DNA from: G963676095 sp963676095
GTDB lineage: Bacteria > Bacteroidota > Bacteroidia > Bacteroidales > Prolixibacteraceae
DNA: 64,000 nucleotides
Direction of reading: 5' to 3'
Assembly (NCBI GenBank): GCA_963676095.1
Contig: OY781040.1
Location: 2,170,001-2,234,000, forward strand
Within the stretch, counting starts at the first letter, position 1. The number at the start of each line of letters is the position of its first letter. Shown in pieces: positions 8,215 to 16,503 of the stretch. The notes beneath the pieces are model-generated. The model had not been told where the DNA came from and ran no database searches. It saw nothing but the letters and a program-made list of their open reading frames with translations. Position numbers and translations under genes: made by a program.

Positions 8215-8898
8215 TCACCACTCATCATTCAATTCATCCAACAAGACGGAGGCAAGGTGACGCGGATGATCTTCAACTGAATCCAGTAACAGTTTCAGAA
8301 ACTCAATACATTCAGACCGGAGGTGCTCACTTTTGTGCCCGACCTTCAGAAACGACCTGTAAAATATATCAGACAGGGCAGGATCCTTTGCCAGAGGGAA
8401 TATTAGATTAAAAAAGGGGTCGAACATTTCATCGATGGCATTCTTATCAACAAGGGCCAGCCGTCCCATAAGCAGAAGCCCGGTACACCTTACCAAATGT
8501 TTCTTTCCACAACAGTACTCGAGAGCCTTTACGAATGCATATTTTGAATAAACAAATAAATTGGTAACGGCCTGCTCTGCCATTTCAGTTGTTTCAAAAC
8601 TCTTCGTCCAGTAATCCATCTGTTCTTCGGTGAGTTCCAGTGGCAAATCCAGAAGAGTGGCTAAAATCATAGTCTCCCGCCATTGTTTATTCCAAAGTTT
8701 CAATGCTAAAAGGTGGTCCTTCTCATATTTTAAAGCAAGCTGCCTGAGCGATACAACCGATGCCCCCCAATTTATCCGGTACTTCACCCCCAAAGATTTC
8801 ATTTGTGCTGCAGTTTCCCCGTTCTTAAGCCTGCGTACCTGAGCAAGAATCTCCTGAAAAACCTTATCTGTCTCTGAATTATCAAGTAATATATCCAT
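8215..8898 (-). CDS. AlkD-like HEAT-repeat protein (DNA alkylation repair family)
   Basis: About 227 residues from MDILLDNSETDKVFQEIL. The open frame extends 35 codons further upstream, but that part overlaps the next gene and is unlike coding sequence. The body is all-helical with HEAT-like repeats. VKYRINWGASVVSLRQLALKY and LWNKQWRETMILATLLDLP fit the AlkD-like DNA alkylation repair family, whose members excise alkylated bases through a helical solenoid that grips the backbone. The catalytic Trp/Asp/Trp set of AlkD cannot be placed with confidence, so this may be a non-catalytic relative. It lies 52 bp downstream of the DUF486 gene. Confidence 0.6.
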   Translation of the reverse strand: MDILLDNSETDKVFQEILAQVRRLKNGETAAQMKSLGVKYRINWGASVVSLRQLALKYEKDHLLALKLWNKQWRETMILATLLDLPLELTEEQMDYWTKSFETTEMAEQAVTNLFVYSKYAFVKALEYCCGKKHLVRCTGLLLMGRLALVDKNAIDEMFDPFFNLIFPLAKDPALSDIFYRSFLKVGHKSEHLRSECIEFLKLLLDSVEDHPRHLASVLLDELNDEW

Positions 8899-8950
8899 GC
8901 TTTTTACAAATCTGACAAACAAAAATAATGAAATATCGCGGCATGGAGAC

Positions 8951-9319
8951 CTATTTTCTGAAAACGAAATAAACGGCCAGGATAAGAAAAACAAAACCCA
9001 CAAAGTGGTTCCATCTGAATGTTTCGTGCCTAAAAACGACTAAGGTAAATACCGTAAAAACCAATAAAGTTACAACTTCCTGGATCACTTTCAGCTGGAT
9101 CAGGGAAAAGGGACCACCATGTTCCCGGTAGCCAATCCTGTTGGCCGGAACCTGAAAAAAATATTCGAACAGGGCAATTCCCCAACTAATAAAGATAATA
9201 GCGACCAGGCCAAGTTTATTGAACCCTTTCATCTCACCAAACTTCAAATGCCCATACCAGGCAAGAGTCATAAAGGTATTTGATAAAACAAGCAATCCAA
9301 CAGTAAGTAATCCTTTCAT
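8951..9319 (-). CDS. DUF486 (DMT superfamily) membrane protein
   Basis: 122 residues with four hydrophobic segments (about 5-22, 37-54, 73-92, 102-119). Markers of DUF486, a small relative of the drug/metabolite transporter superfamily, are LSNTFMTLAWYGHLKF, ISWGIALFEYFFQVPANRIGY and QLKVIQEVVTLLVF. Members are short inner-membrane proteins that probably dimerise; the substrate is unknown. Length and topology are normal for the family. Confidence 0.85.
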   Translation of the reverse strand: MKGLLTVGLLVLSNTFMTLAWYGHLKFGEMKGFNKLGLVAIIFISWGIALFEYFFQVPANRIGYREHGGPFSLIQLKVIQEVVTLLVFTVFTLVVFRHETFRWNHFVGFVFLILAVYFVFRK

Positions 9320-9657
9320 TCAAAAAAAAATTAATAAAATCAAACATAATAAACACGCATCTTTTTCCCTAACCGCCCGACCAGTACCAAATACGGTGCC
9401 CGATCTTAAAAAGTCATAAAAACGACAAAAGGCCCGCAAGTTAAACAAACTCTTCAACATCATGCTGTACGGCATGATTTTTTACACAACAAAAAGCGTT
9501 ACTATCCTATCTGTCAACGTCTAAATAAGCAAAAAAGCCAATTAAAACAGAACAAGTCATAGGAGTGGAAAACAAAAACACAATTATTACACCTAAAAAA
9601 ACGAATTAATTAGGTCGAGGGCAGGTTTCTGCTAAACTAACTTGAAATTAAGACTAT
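9320..9657. other. Intergenic region with orphan hairpin
   Basis: No gene was recognised. The only structure is a hairpin at 9459-9482 (ATCATGC stem, loop, GCATGAT then a run of T) that looks like a plus-strand terminator, although no plus-strand gene precedes it. Confidence 0.4.
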
Positions 9658-9753
9658 ATGAAAACTAAAGACTCACAAAAACAAGGGAATTTTATTGCTT
9701 TTGTAATCGGAGCAATTTTGATATTGGTACTAATATTGATTTACCTCATCTAG
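9658..9753 (+). CDS. Small single-span membrane protein (31 aa)
   Basis: The ORF starts MKTKDSQKQGNF and continues into a hydrophobic segment of about 19 residues (FIAFVIGAILILVLILIYLI) that ends at the stop. A charged N-terminus followed by one clean transmembrane helix is a common design for small membrane proteins. It is followed by a strong terminator (9794-9838), which supports a real transcription unit. The function is unknown. Confidence 0.5.
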   Translation: MKTKDSQKQGNFIAFVIGAILILVLILIYLI

Positions 9754-9793
9754 GCAAACAAAAAAGGGGAAAAGGGCTTCAGCGAAAAACTGT

Positions 9794-9838
9794 AAAAGAA
9801 AAACCGGAAGCCAGGGCCGGACTTCCGGTTTTTCTTTT
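9794..9838. terminator. Bidirectional intrinsic terminator
   Basis: A perfect 17-bp inverted repeat (AAAAGAAAAACCGGAAG and its complement) with an 11-base loop, giving a GC core flanked by A and T runs on both strands. It ends the small plus-strand gene and the minus-strand L,D-transpeptidase operon, whose stop codon lies inside it. Confidence 0.9.
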
Positions 9839-10631
9839 ATAATCGGATACAAATCAAAGGGTTTAACGGCAAGGCACGATAAAATGCCTTGGCATCTGCT
9901 TCACTTACTTCAAGCCTTATTTCCGGCAGATATTCCGGCGACTTAAAATACAGGGTCCGTGCCAGGTTTTGCTTCGTCTCGGTCAAAAGTTGCTGGATCC
10001 AGAACTTATGACCATTCCACCAACCTCCACTGGCAGCAGGGTTGACTCCTTCAATTTTTAACACAATGCTGTTATCCAGTTTAAGGATCCAGTGTACCAC
10101 CTCGACATCCACAGTATCTATATGAATCGATTCGTCGACCTCTGTCGTGTCTTTCGGTGCCTTTTTTACAACAATAGGAACCTTGGGTATTGTAGAATAC
10201 ACGGTGTCTGCCTGTGCCTGTTTACCAAGCAAATGATGGTAAGCTCCCAGGCCCAACTGATAAAAAAACCGGTCAGCCTTGTAATCGATTATTTTAGCTT
10301 TATCCAGCACAACTCCCTTTAACTCGATCTGCCATGTACTGTCGCTTAAGTTTACCGACAGGCTGATCGAATCGGTCATGGCAATCTGGGAACGCGTTTC
10401 CAACCAGGATTTTTCCTTGTAAAGCCGGGAATAGGCTGTGTCTGTCTCAACATCAAGCCCCAGCAACTTCACATCTTCCTTCTCATTGATTGATTTCATT
10501 TTCTCCCGGATAGATCGCACCGTAAATATCGAATATTGCAACGCAACAAGCGCAAGCACTACGAACAACACGGATAAAACAACCCAGTATATTCTGGCCG
10601 GCGATTTCGGAATATTATTTCTTTGTTCCAT
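9837..10631 (-). CDS. Hypothetical membrane-anchored partner of L,D-transpeptidase
   Basis: 264 residues with one N-terminal transmembrane helix (about 14-36, IYWVVLSVLFVVLALVALQY) and a periplasmic domain. I do not recognise a named domain. It starts 2 bp after the stop of the upstream L,D-transpeptidase gene, which implies tight translational coupling and probably a role with that enzyme at the cell wall. The C-terminal part (SGGWWNGHKFWIQQLL) looks folded rather than low-complexity. It is the last gene of the operon before the terminator. Confidence 0.7.
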   Translation of the reverse strand: MEQRNNIPKSPARIYWVVLSVLFVVLALVALQYSIFTVRSIREKMKSINEKEDVKLLGLDVETDTAYSRLYKEKSWLETRSQIAMTDSISLSVNLSDSTWQIELKGVVLDKAKIIDYKADRFFYQLGLGAYHHLLGKQAQADTVYSTIPKVPIVVKKAPKDTTEVDESIHIDTVDVEVVHWILKLDNSIVLKIEGVNPAASGGWWNGHKFWIQQLLTETKQNLARTLYFKSPEYLPEIRLEVSEADAKAFYRALPLNPLICIRL

Positions 10632-10633
10632 AT

Positions 10634-11350
10634 TTAGTAGATAAATACTTTAGCACCAATAGGCAACGTGTTGTAGACGGCCTCAAGATCTTCATCGTTC
10701 ATCCTTATACACCCATGGGTTACCGGCATTCCCAGGAAACGTTTATACAGCGTCCCGTGAATCAGGTACCCTTTTCCCAGACTAAGGGCGTAGTCGCCGA
10801 GTACACCATATTCATATCTCGAGGGATCATTAGCCGGGGGTACCGGCAATCCTTCTTCAAGAAAAGCCCAATCCGGTTTATGCCATACAGGGTCTGTAAT
10901 CTTTCCATGTACTGTCAGGACACCCTTCGGCGTCTCAAATACAAAATGTTTACTATCGCTAACCTCCAGTTTCACATAACTTCCTGTAGAACAAAGGCCT
11001 GACCGGATCATCTTTCCATTTTTATACAATTTAAAACTATTGTGCGATGTATTCACTATAATATAGGCTCCACCCGGCGTCAGCCTGTCCAGTTTTTTTT
11101 GAAGCCGGACAATATCCGCCCTCAATTCCTTTTCTGTGGATTTGTGCCCTGCGGATGCCTGGACGGCTTCCTGCCTGACAGAGATAAGTGCAGGCCTGTT
11201 TTTCAGCCATGGTACTGTCACGAAAAGCCAAAAACAGAAAAGTGCCACTTCTGCCAGCATTATGCCGAAGAAAAACAGCCTCAGCTTTATTCTTTCCCAT
11301 AGAGAAGGTATTTTGCGAAACTTACTAATGTCAGCTTTTTCTATGGTCAT
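10634..11350 (-). CDS. L,D-transpeptidase (YkuD family) 1
   Basis: 238 residues. A transmembrane anchor lies at about residues 25-46, followed by a coiled-coil linker (about 55-90) and a C-terminal YkuD domain. The catalytic signature is complete: YLIHGTLYKRFLGMPVTHGCIRMNDEDLE, with the conserved HG and the nucleophile Cys in HGCIRM. L,D-transpeptidases form 3-3 peptidoglycan cross-links or attach proteins to the wall in the periplasm. The domain begins with AYIIVNTSHNSFKLYKNGK, the usual first strands. It lies between a second transpeptidase and a membrane partner protein in one operon. Confidence 0.92.
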   Translation of the reverse strand: MTIEKADISKFRKIPSLWERIKLRLFFFGIMLAEVALFCFWLFVTVPWLKNRPALISVRQEAVQASAGHKSTEKELRADIVRLQKKLDRLTPGGAYIIVNTSHNSFKLYKNGKMIRSGLCSTGSYVKLEVSDSKHFVFETPKGVLTVHGKITDPVWHKPDWAFLEEGLPVPPANDPSRYEYGVLGDYALSLGKGYLIHGTLYKRFLGMPVTHGCIRMNDEDLEAVYNTLPIGAKVFIY

Positions 11351-11420
11351 TATTTATTAATTATTTCATTATTCCATAAAACTAAAAATCCAACGACATA
11401 TCCACCCTGCAGGATCCCCT

Positions 11421-12500
11421 TCACCGGATTTCGCTTATTGGCTTCAATGAACCAACAATAACGACCGGTGTCCCGGGACCAACGAGCCTAAACAGGAGAT
11501 CGATATCGTCGTTTCTAAGAGCAATGCAACCATCCGTCCAATCGACACCTTTTCCTCCATCACCGTGGATTTCGATTAAGCCACCCATGTCATAACGAGC
11601 ATTCCGGCGGTCTTCATCATTTGGAAAATTAATCAGCATTGCCTTGTAGAATCTGGTCCTTGCCCCGTCTTTTTTCTGGGTAATTTTATAAATACCCTCA
11701 GGGGTAGCCTTATCTCCTCTTCTTCTTTTATCTCCCATCCAGTTAATGCCAAATTCAGCATCAAACTGGCGTATTATCCGTCCTCCCTGATAGACCATTA
11801 ATTTATGAGCATATTTATCAATCAATATGACTTTCTGCCCTTTGGAAAGACGAATAGCTTCATTACCATGCTTTTTCCATATCGGATAATTGGAAAACCA
11901 ATCCTGGAAAATCCTTTCCGCCTTATCGTTTGAGGTGTTAATTAAACCTACAGCCTCCTCATAATGGACTTTAGCCTCGTTGAAACGATTTCCCTTGTAA
12001 GCGATCCTCGCTTCGGAAAGCTTCATCACGCCGGTATTATGTGCCCGTATAACACCGGAAGGAAGAGGGTTATGCTTATATATCCGCTCATACGTTTCCA
12101 CTTTTTTCTCCAGTTCTGCAATTCCCTTTTTAACAAAAATATCAGTATTCCTCGACTGGTTGATCGAATTTTCCCTGGCAAGATCAGCCTTTTGAATTAC
12201 CTGCGCTACAAAATCACGGACTTTACCATAATCCCGGACTACAAAAAACCGCTCATTTTGAGCAGTCCAATTCACCATTGCAGAATCATACAACTGATGA
12301 GCCTCCCTGTAAAGGGAAGCCGCATATATTTCAGCATCTGCCTTTTGGGCCTTAGAGAGGGCTTCACGGGCAACTTTCAGTTCTTCCTGGGGTGGTTCCG
12401 GTGCAAACCAAATCATCAGCCCTCCCGTGGTTATTAAAGCAATAAAAACGAAAAAAATAATCCACCAAAGCTGTTTCTTTCTCTTTCTACCCATATTCAA
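11421..12500 (-). CDS. L,D-transpeptidase (YkuD family) 2 with helical N-terminal region
   Basis: 359 residues. It has an N-terminal anchor (about 10-30, LWWIIFFVFIALITTGGLMIWF) and a long helical, TPR-like region (about 35-205) rich in Ala, Glu and Tyr. The C-terminal YkuD domain starts at VILIDKYAHKLMVYQGGR. The active-site motif is GLIEIHGDGGKGVDWTDGCIALRNDDID, with DGC in place of HGC, a known variant for L,D-transpeptidase relatives. The helical region resembles that of the lipoprotein encoded upstream, so the two may share a binding surface (inference). A hairpin in the 67-bp gap upstream may reduce its expression relative to that lipoprotein. Confidence 0.88.
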   Translation of the reverse strand: MNMGRKRKKQLWWIIFFVFIALITTGGLMIWFAPEPPQEELKVAREALSKAQKADAEIYAASLYREAHQLYDSAMVNWTAQNERFFVVRDYGKVRDFVAQVIQKADLARENSINQSRNTDIFVKKGIAELEKKVETYERIYKHNPLPSGVIRAHNTGVMKLSEARIAYKGNRFNEAKVHYEEAVGLINTSNDKAERIFQDWFSNYPIWKKHGNEAIRLSKGQKVILIDKYAHKLMVYQGGRIIRQFDAEFGINWMGDKRRRGDKATPEGIYKITQKKDGARTRFYKAMLINFPNDEDRRNARYDMGGLIEIHGDGGKGVDWTDGCIALRNDDIDLLFRLVGPGTPVVIVGSLKPISEIR

Positions 12501-12510
12501 TACATTACAA

Positions 12511-12540
12511 AAATTCCCCGAAGATGTCCCCGGGGAATTC
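12511..12540 (-). terminator. Attenuator-like hairpin between lipoprotein and transpeptidase genes
   Basis: On the minus strand AATTCCCCG and CGGGGAATT form a 9-bp stem with a 10-base loop, and five T follow. It sits in the short gap after the lipoprotein stop. This is the usual place for partial termination that makes a first gene more abundant than the rest of its operon. Confidence 0.6.
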
Positions 12541-12567
12541 TATTGGTTACAGCTTTTGTAGCGACTT

Positions 12568-13176
12568 TTACTTCTTCTTATTCTTTGAGTATTTTTCAAT
12601 TACCTCATTCAGTTCTGAGTTAATTGACTGAGCTTTTTCCTTTGCTGCTTTTGCCTTGTCCAAAGCGCCCATTAAATCGCCGCTGGCGGCCTGGGTAGCT
12701 ACTTCACCCATAGAAGTGTCGATCAGGCTGATATCGCTCTTGATTGCATCAAGAGCAGCTGCGCCTTCCTTACCTTTAGGTGCCTTTGTAACAAGATCAT
12801 TGTTCTGTGCCTGCAAGGCAGTTACATCAGACTGAATTGTAGCAATCTCCTGTTTGATTTCTTCCTTGCGTGCAGCAGCCTTAGATTTGGTAGCAACAGC
12901 CAATTCGTTTACTTTGGCCAGTTGTTCCTTGATTTTGCCATAGCTGGCAAAAAGTTTTGATTTCTGGGCCTCAACGTTTTCAGTGATTGCCCTCATCGAA
13001 TCCTGCAGTGCAGCAAAATCTTCAGCAACATAAACATCAGCACCGGCTGTTTTAGCTGAATCAATAGCTGCATTTGCAGCATCAATTTCTGCCTGCGGAA
13101 CTTTTCCGCAGCTACTGAATAGGACGGCAATACTTAAAGCCATCACTACAAGCATCAACTTTTTTTTCATCGTCAA
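12568..13176 (-). CDS. Coiled-coil lipoprotein (DUF4398-like)
   Basis: 202 residues. The signal peptide ends LSIAVLFSSCGK with a lipobox Cys at about residue 23. The mature part is almost wholly Ala/Glu/Lys/Gln-rich helix (AEIDAANAAIDSAKTAGADVYV, TKSKAAARKEEIKQEIATI), a long coiled coil ending in a Lys-rich tail. This fits small abundant envelope lipoproteins of the DUF4398 or Lpp-like kind that are carried with L,D-transpeptidases. By analogy with Braun's lipoprotein, the C-terminal Lys residues could be a wall attachment point, but that is speculation. It is the first gene of the operon and divergent from an ECF sigma factor. Confidence 0.8.
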   Translation of the reverse strand: MTMKKKLMLVVMALSIAVLFSSCGKVPQAEIDAANAAIDSAKTAGADVYVAEDFAALQDSMRAITENVEAQKSKLFASYGKIKEQLAKVNELAVATKSKAAARKEEIKQEIATIQSDVTALQAQNNDLVTKAPKGKEGAAALDAIKSDISLIDTSMGEVATQAASGDLMGALDKAKAAKEKAQSINSELNEVIEKYSKNKKK

Positions 13177-13325
13177 CTCGTAAAATTTGAATTTTTATTT
13201 TAATTCCAATCTCAATGATTATTTTCGCTTAATAATATGATCATCGTTGAAATCTCCATTTAGACGGAGTATTTTAGTGAAGTAACGCCGAAGACTAAAA
13301 AAATTTATGTTTTTTTTGAAAAGGC

Positions 13326-13925
13326 ATGCAAACAAGCTATCAAAACACTGATATGCAGAAGGATGAATTAAAAAGAACCAGTGATGAAGAGTTAGTTCGC
13401 CTGATTATCCAGGAGAATAAAAATTCTCTCTTTGAAGTTTTATACAAAAGGTATTACTGTAAAGTTGTCGATAAATGCTACAGCTTTATCAAGAATCGTC
13501 ACCAGGCTGAAGATTTTGCAAATGACATTTTATCCAAAGCTTATGAAAAGCTCCCGGGTTTTAAAGGGAATGCTTTATTTTCATCCTGGCTCTACTCGAT
13601 CACCTATAATTATTCGATAGATTACCTGCGGTTGAAAAAAAAATTACACTATCCGAACTGGAACCTTGAAAACGGGATTCCGGATATTATAGACGAATCG
13701 GAAACCGATCTTCAGGATCTTAGTTATGATAATCTGATGAAGATCATGGAAATGATTCACCCCGAGGAAAAAGCACTGTTGATCATGAAATACCAGGATA
13801 ACCTTTCGGGAAAACAAATAGCCACAACTCTCCGCATTAGTGAAGATGCTGTCAAAATGCGGCTAAAGCGGGCAAGAACCCGCGTCATTTATCTTTATAA
13901 AAAGTTCTTTCAAAAAGATTTATGA
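13326..13925 (+). CDS. ECF-type RNA polymerase sigma factor
   Basis: 199 residues. Region 2 is recognisable (LYKRYYCKVVDKCYSFIKNRHQAEDFANDILSKAYEKL and FSSWLYSITYNYSIDYLR). Region 4 is IHPEEKALLIMKYQDNLSGKQIATTLRISEDAVKMRLKRARTRV, with its helix-turn-helix. This is the sigma-70 ECF pattern; no anti-sigma gene follows directly. A start at the internal ATG (13356) is also possible. Its divergent position next to the lipoprotein and transpeptidase operon suggests that it controls that envelope module (inference). Confidence 0.92.
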   Translation: MQTSYQNTDMQKDELKRTSDEELVRLIIQENKNSLFEVLYKRYYCKVVDKCYSFIKNRHQAEDFANDILSKAYEKLPGFKGNALFSSWLYSITYNYSIDYLRLKKKLHYPNWNLENGIPDIIDESETDLQDLSYDNLMKIMEMIHPEEKALLIMKYQDNLSGKQIATTLRISEDAVKMRLKRARTRVIYLYKKFFQKDL

Positions 13926-13997
13926 CTATTTCATGTTACTATTCCAAAAATCAGCGTCAATATGAAATAATGAAAGACAAAACCAACAAAAGTAATC

Positions 13998-14405
13998 ATG
14001 GACATAAAAAACTTTTTTCTTAAGATATTAAATGGCAGTAAAGGGATTAATATCCCTGAAGCTGTCACGGAATCCTTCAACAAGCAATTTAATAACCCAT
14101 TGAACGTAGAATGGATAAAGGCAGACGGATTTTTCGAAGCTGTTTTCTATGAAAACGAACATGAGCATATTGCCCGGTTCTCACCTGAAGGAAAGCGAAT
14201 AAGCATGAAGATCAATCTGCCGCTCGATATTGTTCCGGAAGTAATCAAAAAAACAGCAGAAAAGCATGGAGAACTTATGAATGCCATTGCCATTCATCTT
14301 GAAAATGAAATAAAATATGAACTTATTATAAGAGATAAAAAACTGATCCGCTACTTTTTACTGCTCAATTCAAACGGAGAAGTCATTGAAAAAGAAAAAC
14401 TTTAA
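13998..14405 (+). CDS. PepSY-like periplasmic-type protein (BLIP-like fold family)
   Basis: 135 residues. The segment AVTESFNKQFNNPLNVEWIKADGFFEAVFYENEHEHIARFSPEGKRI is the characteristic repeat of the Bacteroidota PepSY-like (formerly DUF2874) group. Members usually have a signal peptide, but none is evident here, so it may act in the cytoplasm or use a start I did not identify. It lies 72 bp after the sigma factor gene on the same strand and may be its regulatory partner. No enzymatic role is known. Confidence 0.65.
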   Translation: MDIKNFFLKILNGSKGINIPEAVTESFNKQFNNPLNVEWIKADGFFEAVFYENEHEHIARFSPEGKRISMKINLPLDIVPEVIKKTAEKHGELMNAIAIHLENEIKYELIIRDKKLIRYFLLLNSNGEVIEKEKL

Positions 14406-14443
14406 GTAACAGAAAAAAAATCGCCCGGAACTTTCTGAAATGA

Positions 14444-14475
14444 TTGCCGTTTTATAAAAGAAAGTACTATATTTG
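14444..14475 (+). promoter_or_regulatory. Promoter of tRNA-His
   Basis: TATATTTG (14468-14475) is a perfect TAnnTTTG -7 box. It is preceded at a 21-bp distance by TTG (14444-14446), the Bacteroidota -33 element. The tRNA begins 18 bp downstream. Confidence 0.7.
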
Positions 14476-14492
14476 CACCGCAATTATAACAT

Positions 14493-14567
14493 GGTGGATG
14501 TAGCTCAGTCGGTTAGAGCGTCGGATTGTGGTTCCGAAAGTCGTCGGTTCGAGCCCGATCTTCCACC
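14493..14567 (+). tRNA. tRNA-His (anticodon GTG)
   Basis: The cloverleaf can be folded by eye. The acceptor stem begins with the extra G-1 characteristic of tRNA-His, pairing with C73. The D arm is AGCTCAGTCGGTTAGAGC, the anticodon stem TCGGA/TCCGA with loop TTGTGGT, and the T arm GTCGG-TTCGAGC-CCGAT. There is one T-T mismatch in the acceptor stem (position 6-67). CCA is not fully encoded. Confidence 0.93.
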
Positions 14568-14590
14568 CATACAATATCAAAATATAAAAA

Positions 14591-14627
14591 ACAGTGACTC
14601 AGATTCCTCTGAGTCACTGTTTTTTTG
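14591..14627 (+). terminator. Intrinsic terminator after tRNA-His
   Basis: A perfect 12-bp stem (ACAGTGACTCAG / CTGAGTCACTGT) with a 6-base loop, followed by a run of seven T. Confidence 0.9.
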
Positions 14628-14796
14628 CGACCGGGTCAATCGAATCAGAGAGGATACTTGGAAAATCAAAACGATACGAAGAAATATAATTCCGAATAAA
14701 ACCAGTTGAAAAATTGCTTCAACCTTTTATACTTCGAGGCAACGATACAAAGTCGTTTTTGGGACATCCCTCTGTAACTATTCAACCCGGAATCTG

Positions 14797-16503
14797 TTAA
14801 TTTTCCTTGCCTATCAGATAAAGAGAAACAGCGGACTGTTCCAGAGTCTCTACCGGCAGATAAAGTGTATCGCTTACTGCCCGGAGAGTAAGCTCATCCG
14901 TCTGCTGCAGCTCACAGTCCTGAATATCCGGGAGTAGCCCTGCATCAACATATTTGGCAACATTACTGGTCTCACCGTCAACCAGATATCTCTTTACAGT
15001 AAGGTTCCCGGAAAGGCCTTTTTTGACAATACGAACCTGAACGTCATGAGGAGTAGACCTATCAATAATATTTTTATCATCCCAGTCATAATTATAAACG
15101 ATCACGCCTATTTCGTTTTGATCAGCAGATGCTATGGCACCAAGCTGAACGTTCGAATTTTGCCACTCAATACTTTTCCGTTCGCCAGGTAACATATTAA
15201 ACATTTTAAATACGTTATAGACCGGCTTAGGATAAATTACCTTATTAATTGTTGCCAACGAACCAATCTCGGACCAATTTGAGCTGGAATTCGGATCCCT
15301 CAAGCGAAGAGGGACCATCCCATCGACCCCGTAATCAATACAGTCCTGCATAAAAGCAGCAGCAAAAGCCCCTCCAACCGGACGGTAATTATTATTGTAA
15401 CGCTCTGAGCCGACCCAGCTGGAGCACCCCCACTCAGTGATCCAGATCTCGGTCTGAGTAAAGCCATTCTCGTCTAGCTCCGCCCTTATTTTCTGGATGG
15501 TCGATTTGAAACTTGGATTCTGTCCGTTCGAATAATCAGGCCTTGATCCAAGCATCTCTGCACCATACTGGTGGAAGGAAACCCCATCCAGTTCCCAATT
15601 ATTGGTTTTAGCATCATCAATAAGTTTTAAGGCCCAATTTCCCTTGCACCATTTACCGGCCCACCAAATCGTAAATACAGTAGTTGCTGGTCCGAATAGC
15701 TCAACTTTATTGTTCGGATAGTCGCGGTTAAAACGTTTAACAGCATCAGACCATTCAGCATAGCATTTGATATAACCGGCATATGCTTTCAGGTCACCAT
15801 TACTCCAGGTGCCTTCAACGAACCAATAGCCGCAACTTCCCGAAATATCCACTTCGTTTGCCACCTCAACAATGCCTTTTGAAAAACCGCCCTGAAAATC
15901 AATCATCACATACTTCAGGCATTTGTAGGCATAATCGGCATAGGCACTCCATTGGGATGAATCCCAATTCCAGGCATCTCCGCTTAATGCCGCAGGCTTG
16001 GCCTGCCCAACAACCATGTGGAGATCCCATCCATGATTATGCAGTGTCTTTAAATGACTATTCAAACCATTAGAAGGTAAAAAGTTCCCGTCTGCATCAA
16101 GGCTGCTGCCCCGCTCTCCGTTAATGGAACGTAAACCATGCACATTGATATCTGATGAGTACGATCCCTCAGATGCCCAAAGCACCTGTCCGGAATTGTT
16201 TGACAGGTTATCATTGCATATCGTTCCTGAATAGAAATAATTACGGATAACATCAATATCATTCTTCCCGGAAACACTGACTGTTTCATCGGCATTAACC
16301 GTCACAAGAGAATCGAAAGAGGCTGCTGAAGTAGTCACCATTGCTGAAGAACCGGTATCCTCAGCAATTTCTTCTTCTTCAAGGATGGAATCACTACTAC
16401 AGGAAAGGAATATAGCAAGCAGAAAAACTGCAACGAAAAATAAAATGAATGTCAGCCCATAATCCTTTACCTTGAAAGGATTGGCAAGATGTTTTTTTTT
16501 CAT
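14797..16503 (-). CDS. GH39-like glycoside hydrolase lipoprotein
   Basis: 568 residues. A long N-terminal hydrophobic signal (about 14-35) ends LSCSSD, a lipobox, and is followed by the acidic stretch LEEEEIAED. This acidic stretch is compatible with a surface-export signal of Bacteroidota lipoproteins. The central part is a clan-A (beta/alpha)8 barrel like GH39 and related families: GIVEVANEVD carries the Asn-Glu acid/base pair, and TEIWITEWGCSSW the nucleophile Glu. ELDGVSFHQYGAEM is another typical strand, and a beta-sandwich follows (about 440-565). The substrate is unknown; xylosides and other plant or algal glycosides are known for the clan. It stands alone, without a SusC/SusD pair or regulator nearby. 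Confidence 0.75.
   Translation of the reverse strand: MKKKHLANPFKVKDYGLTFILFFVAVFLLAIFLSCSSDSILEEEEIAEDTGSSAMVTTSAASFDSLVTVNADETVSVSGKNDIDVIRNYFYSGTICNDNLSNNSGQVLWASEGSYSSDINVHGLRSINGERGSSLDADGNFLPSNGLNSHLKTLHNHGWDLHMVVGQAKPAALSGDAWNWDSSQWSAYADYAYKCLKYVMIDFQGGFSKGIVEVANEVDISGSCGYWFVEGTWSNGDLKAYAGYIKCYAEWSDAVKRFNRDYPNNKVELFGPATTVFTIWWAGKWCKGNWALKLIDDAKTNNWELDGVSFHQYGAEMLGSRPDYSNGQNPSFKSTIQKIRAELDENGFTQTEIWITEWGCSSWVGSERYNNNYRPVGGAFAAAFMQDCIDYGVDGMVPLRLRDPNSSSNWSEIGSLATINKVIYPKPVYNVFKMFNMLPGERKSIEWQNSNVQLGAIASADQNEIGVIVYNYDWDDKNIIDRSTPHDVQVRIVKKGLSGNLTVKRYLVDGETSNVAKYVDAGLLPDIQDCELQQTDELTLRAVSDTLYLPVETLEQSAVSLYLIGKEN

Noticed and set aside
14797..16503. Polysaccharide utilisation locus
   Set aside because: Only a single hydrolase; no SusC/SusD pair, regulator or other carbohydrate enzymes adjoining it.
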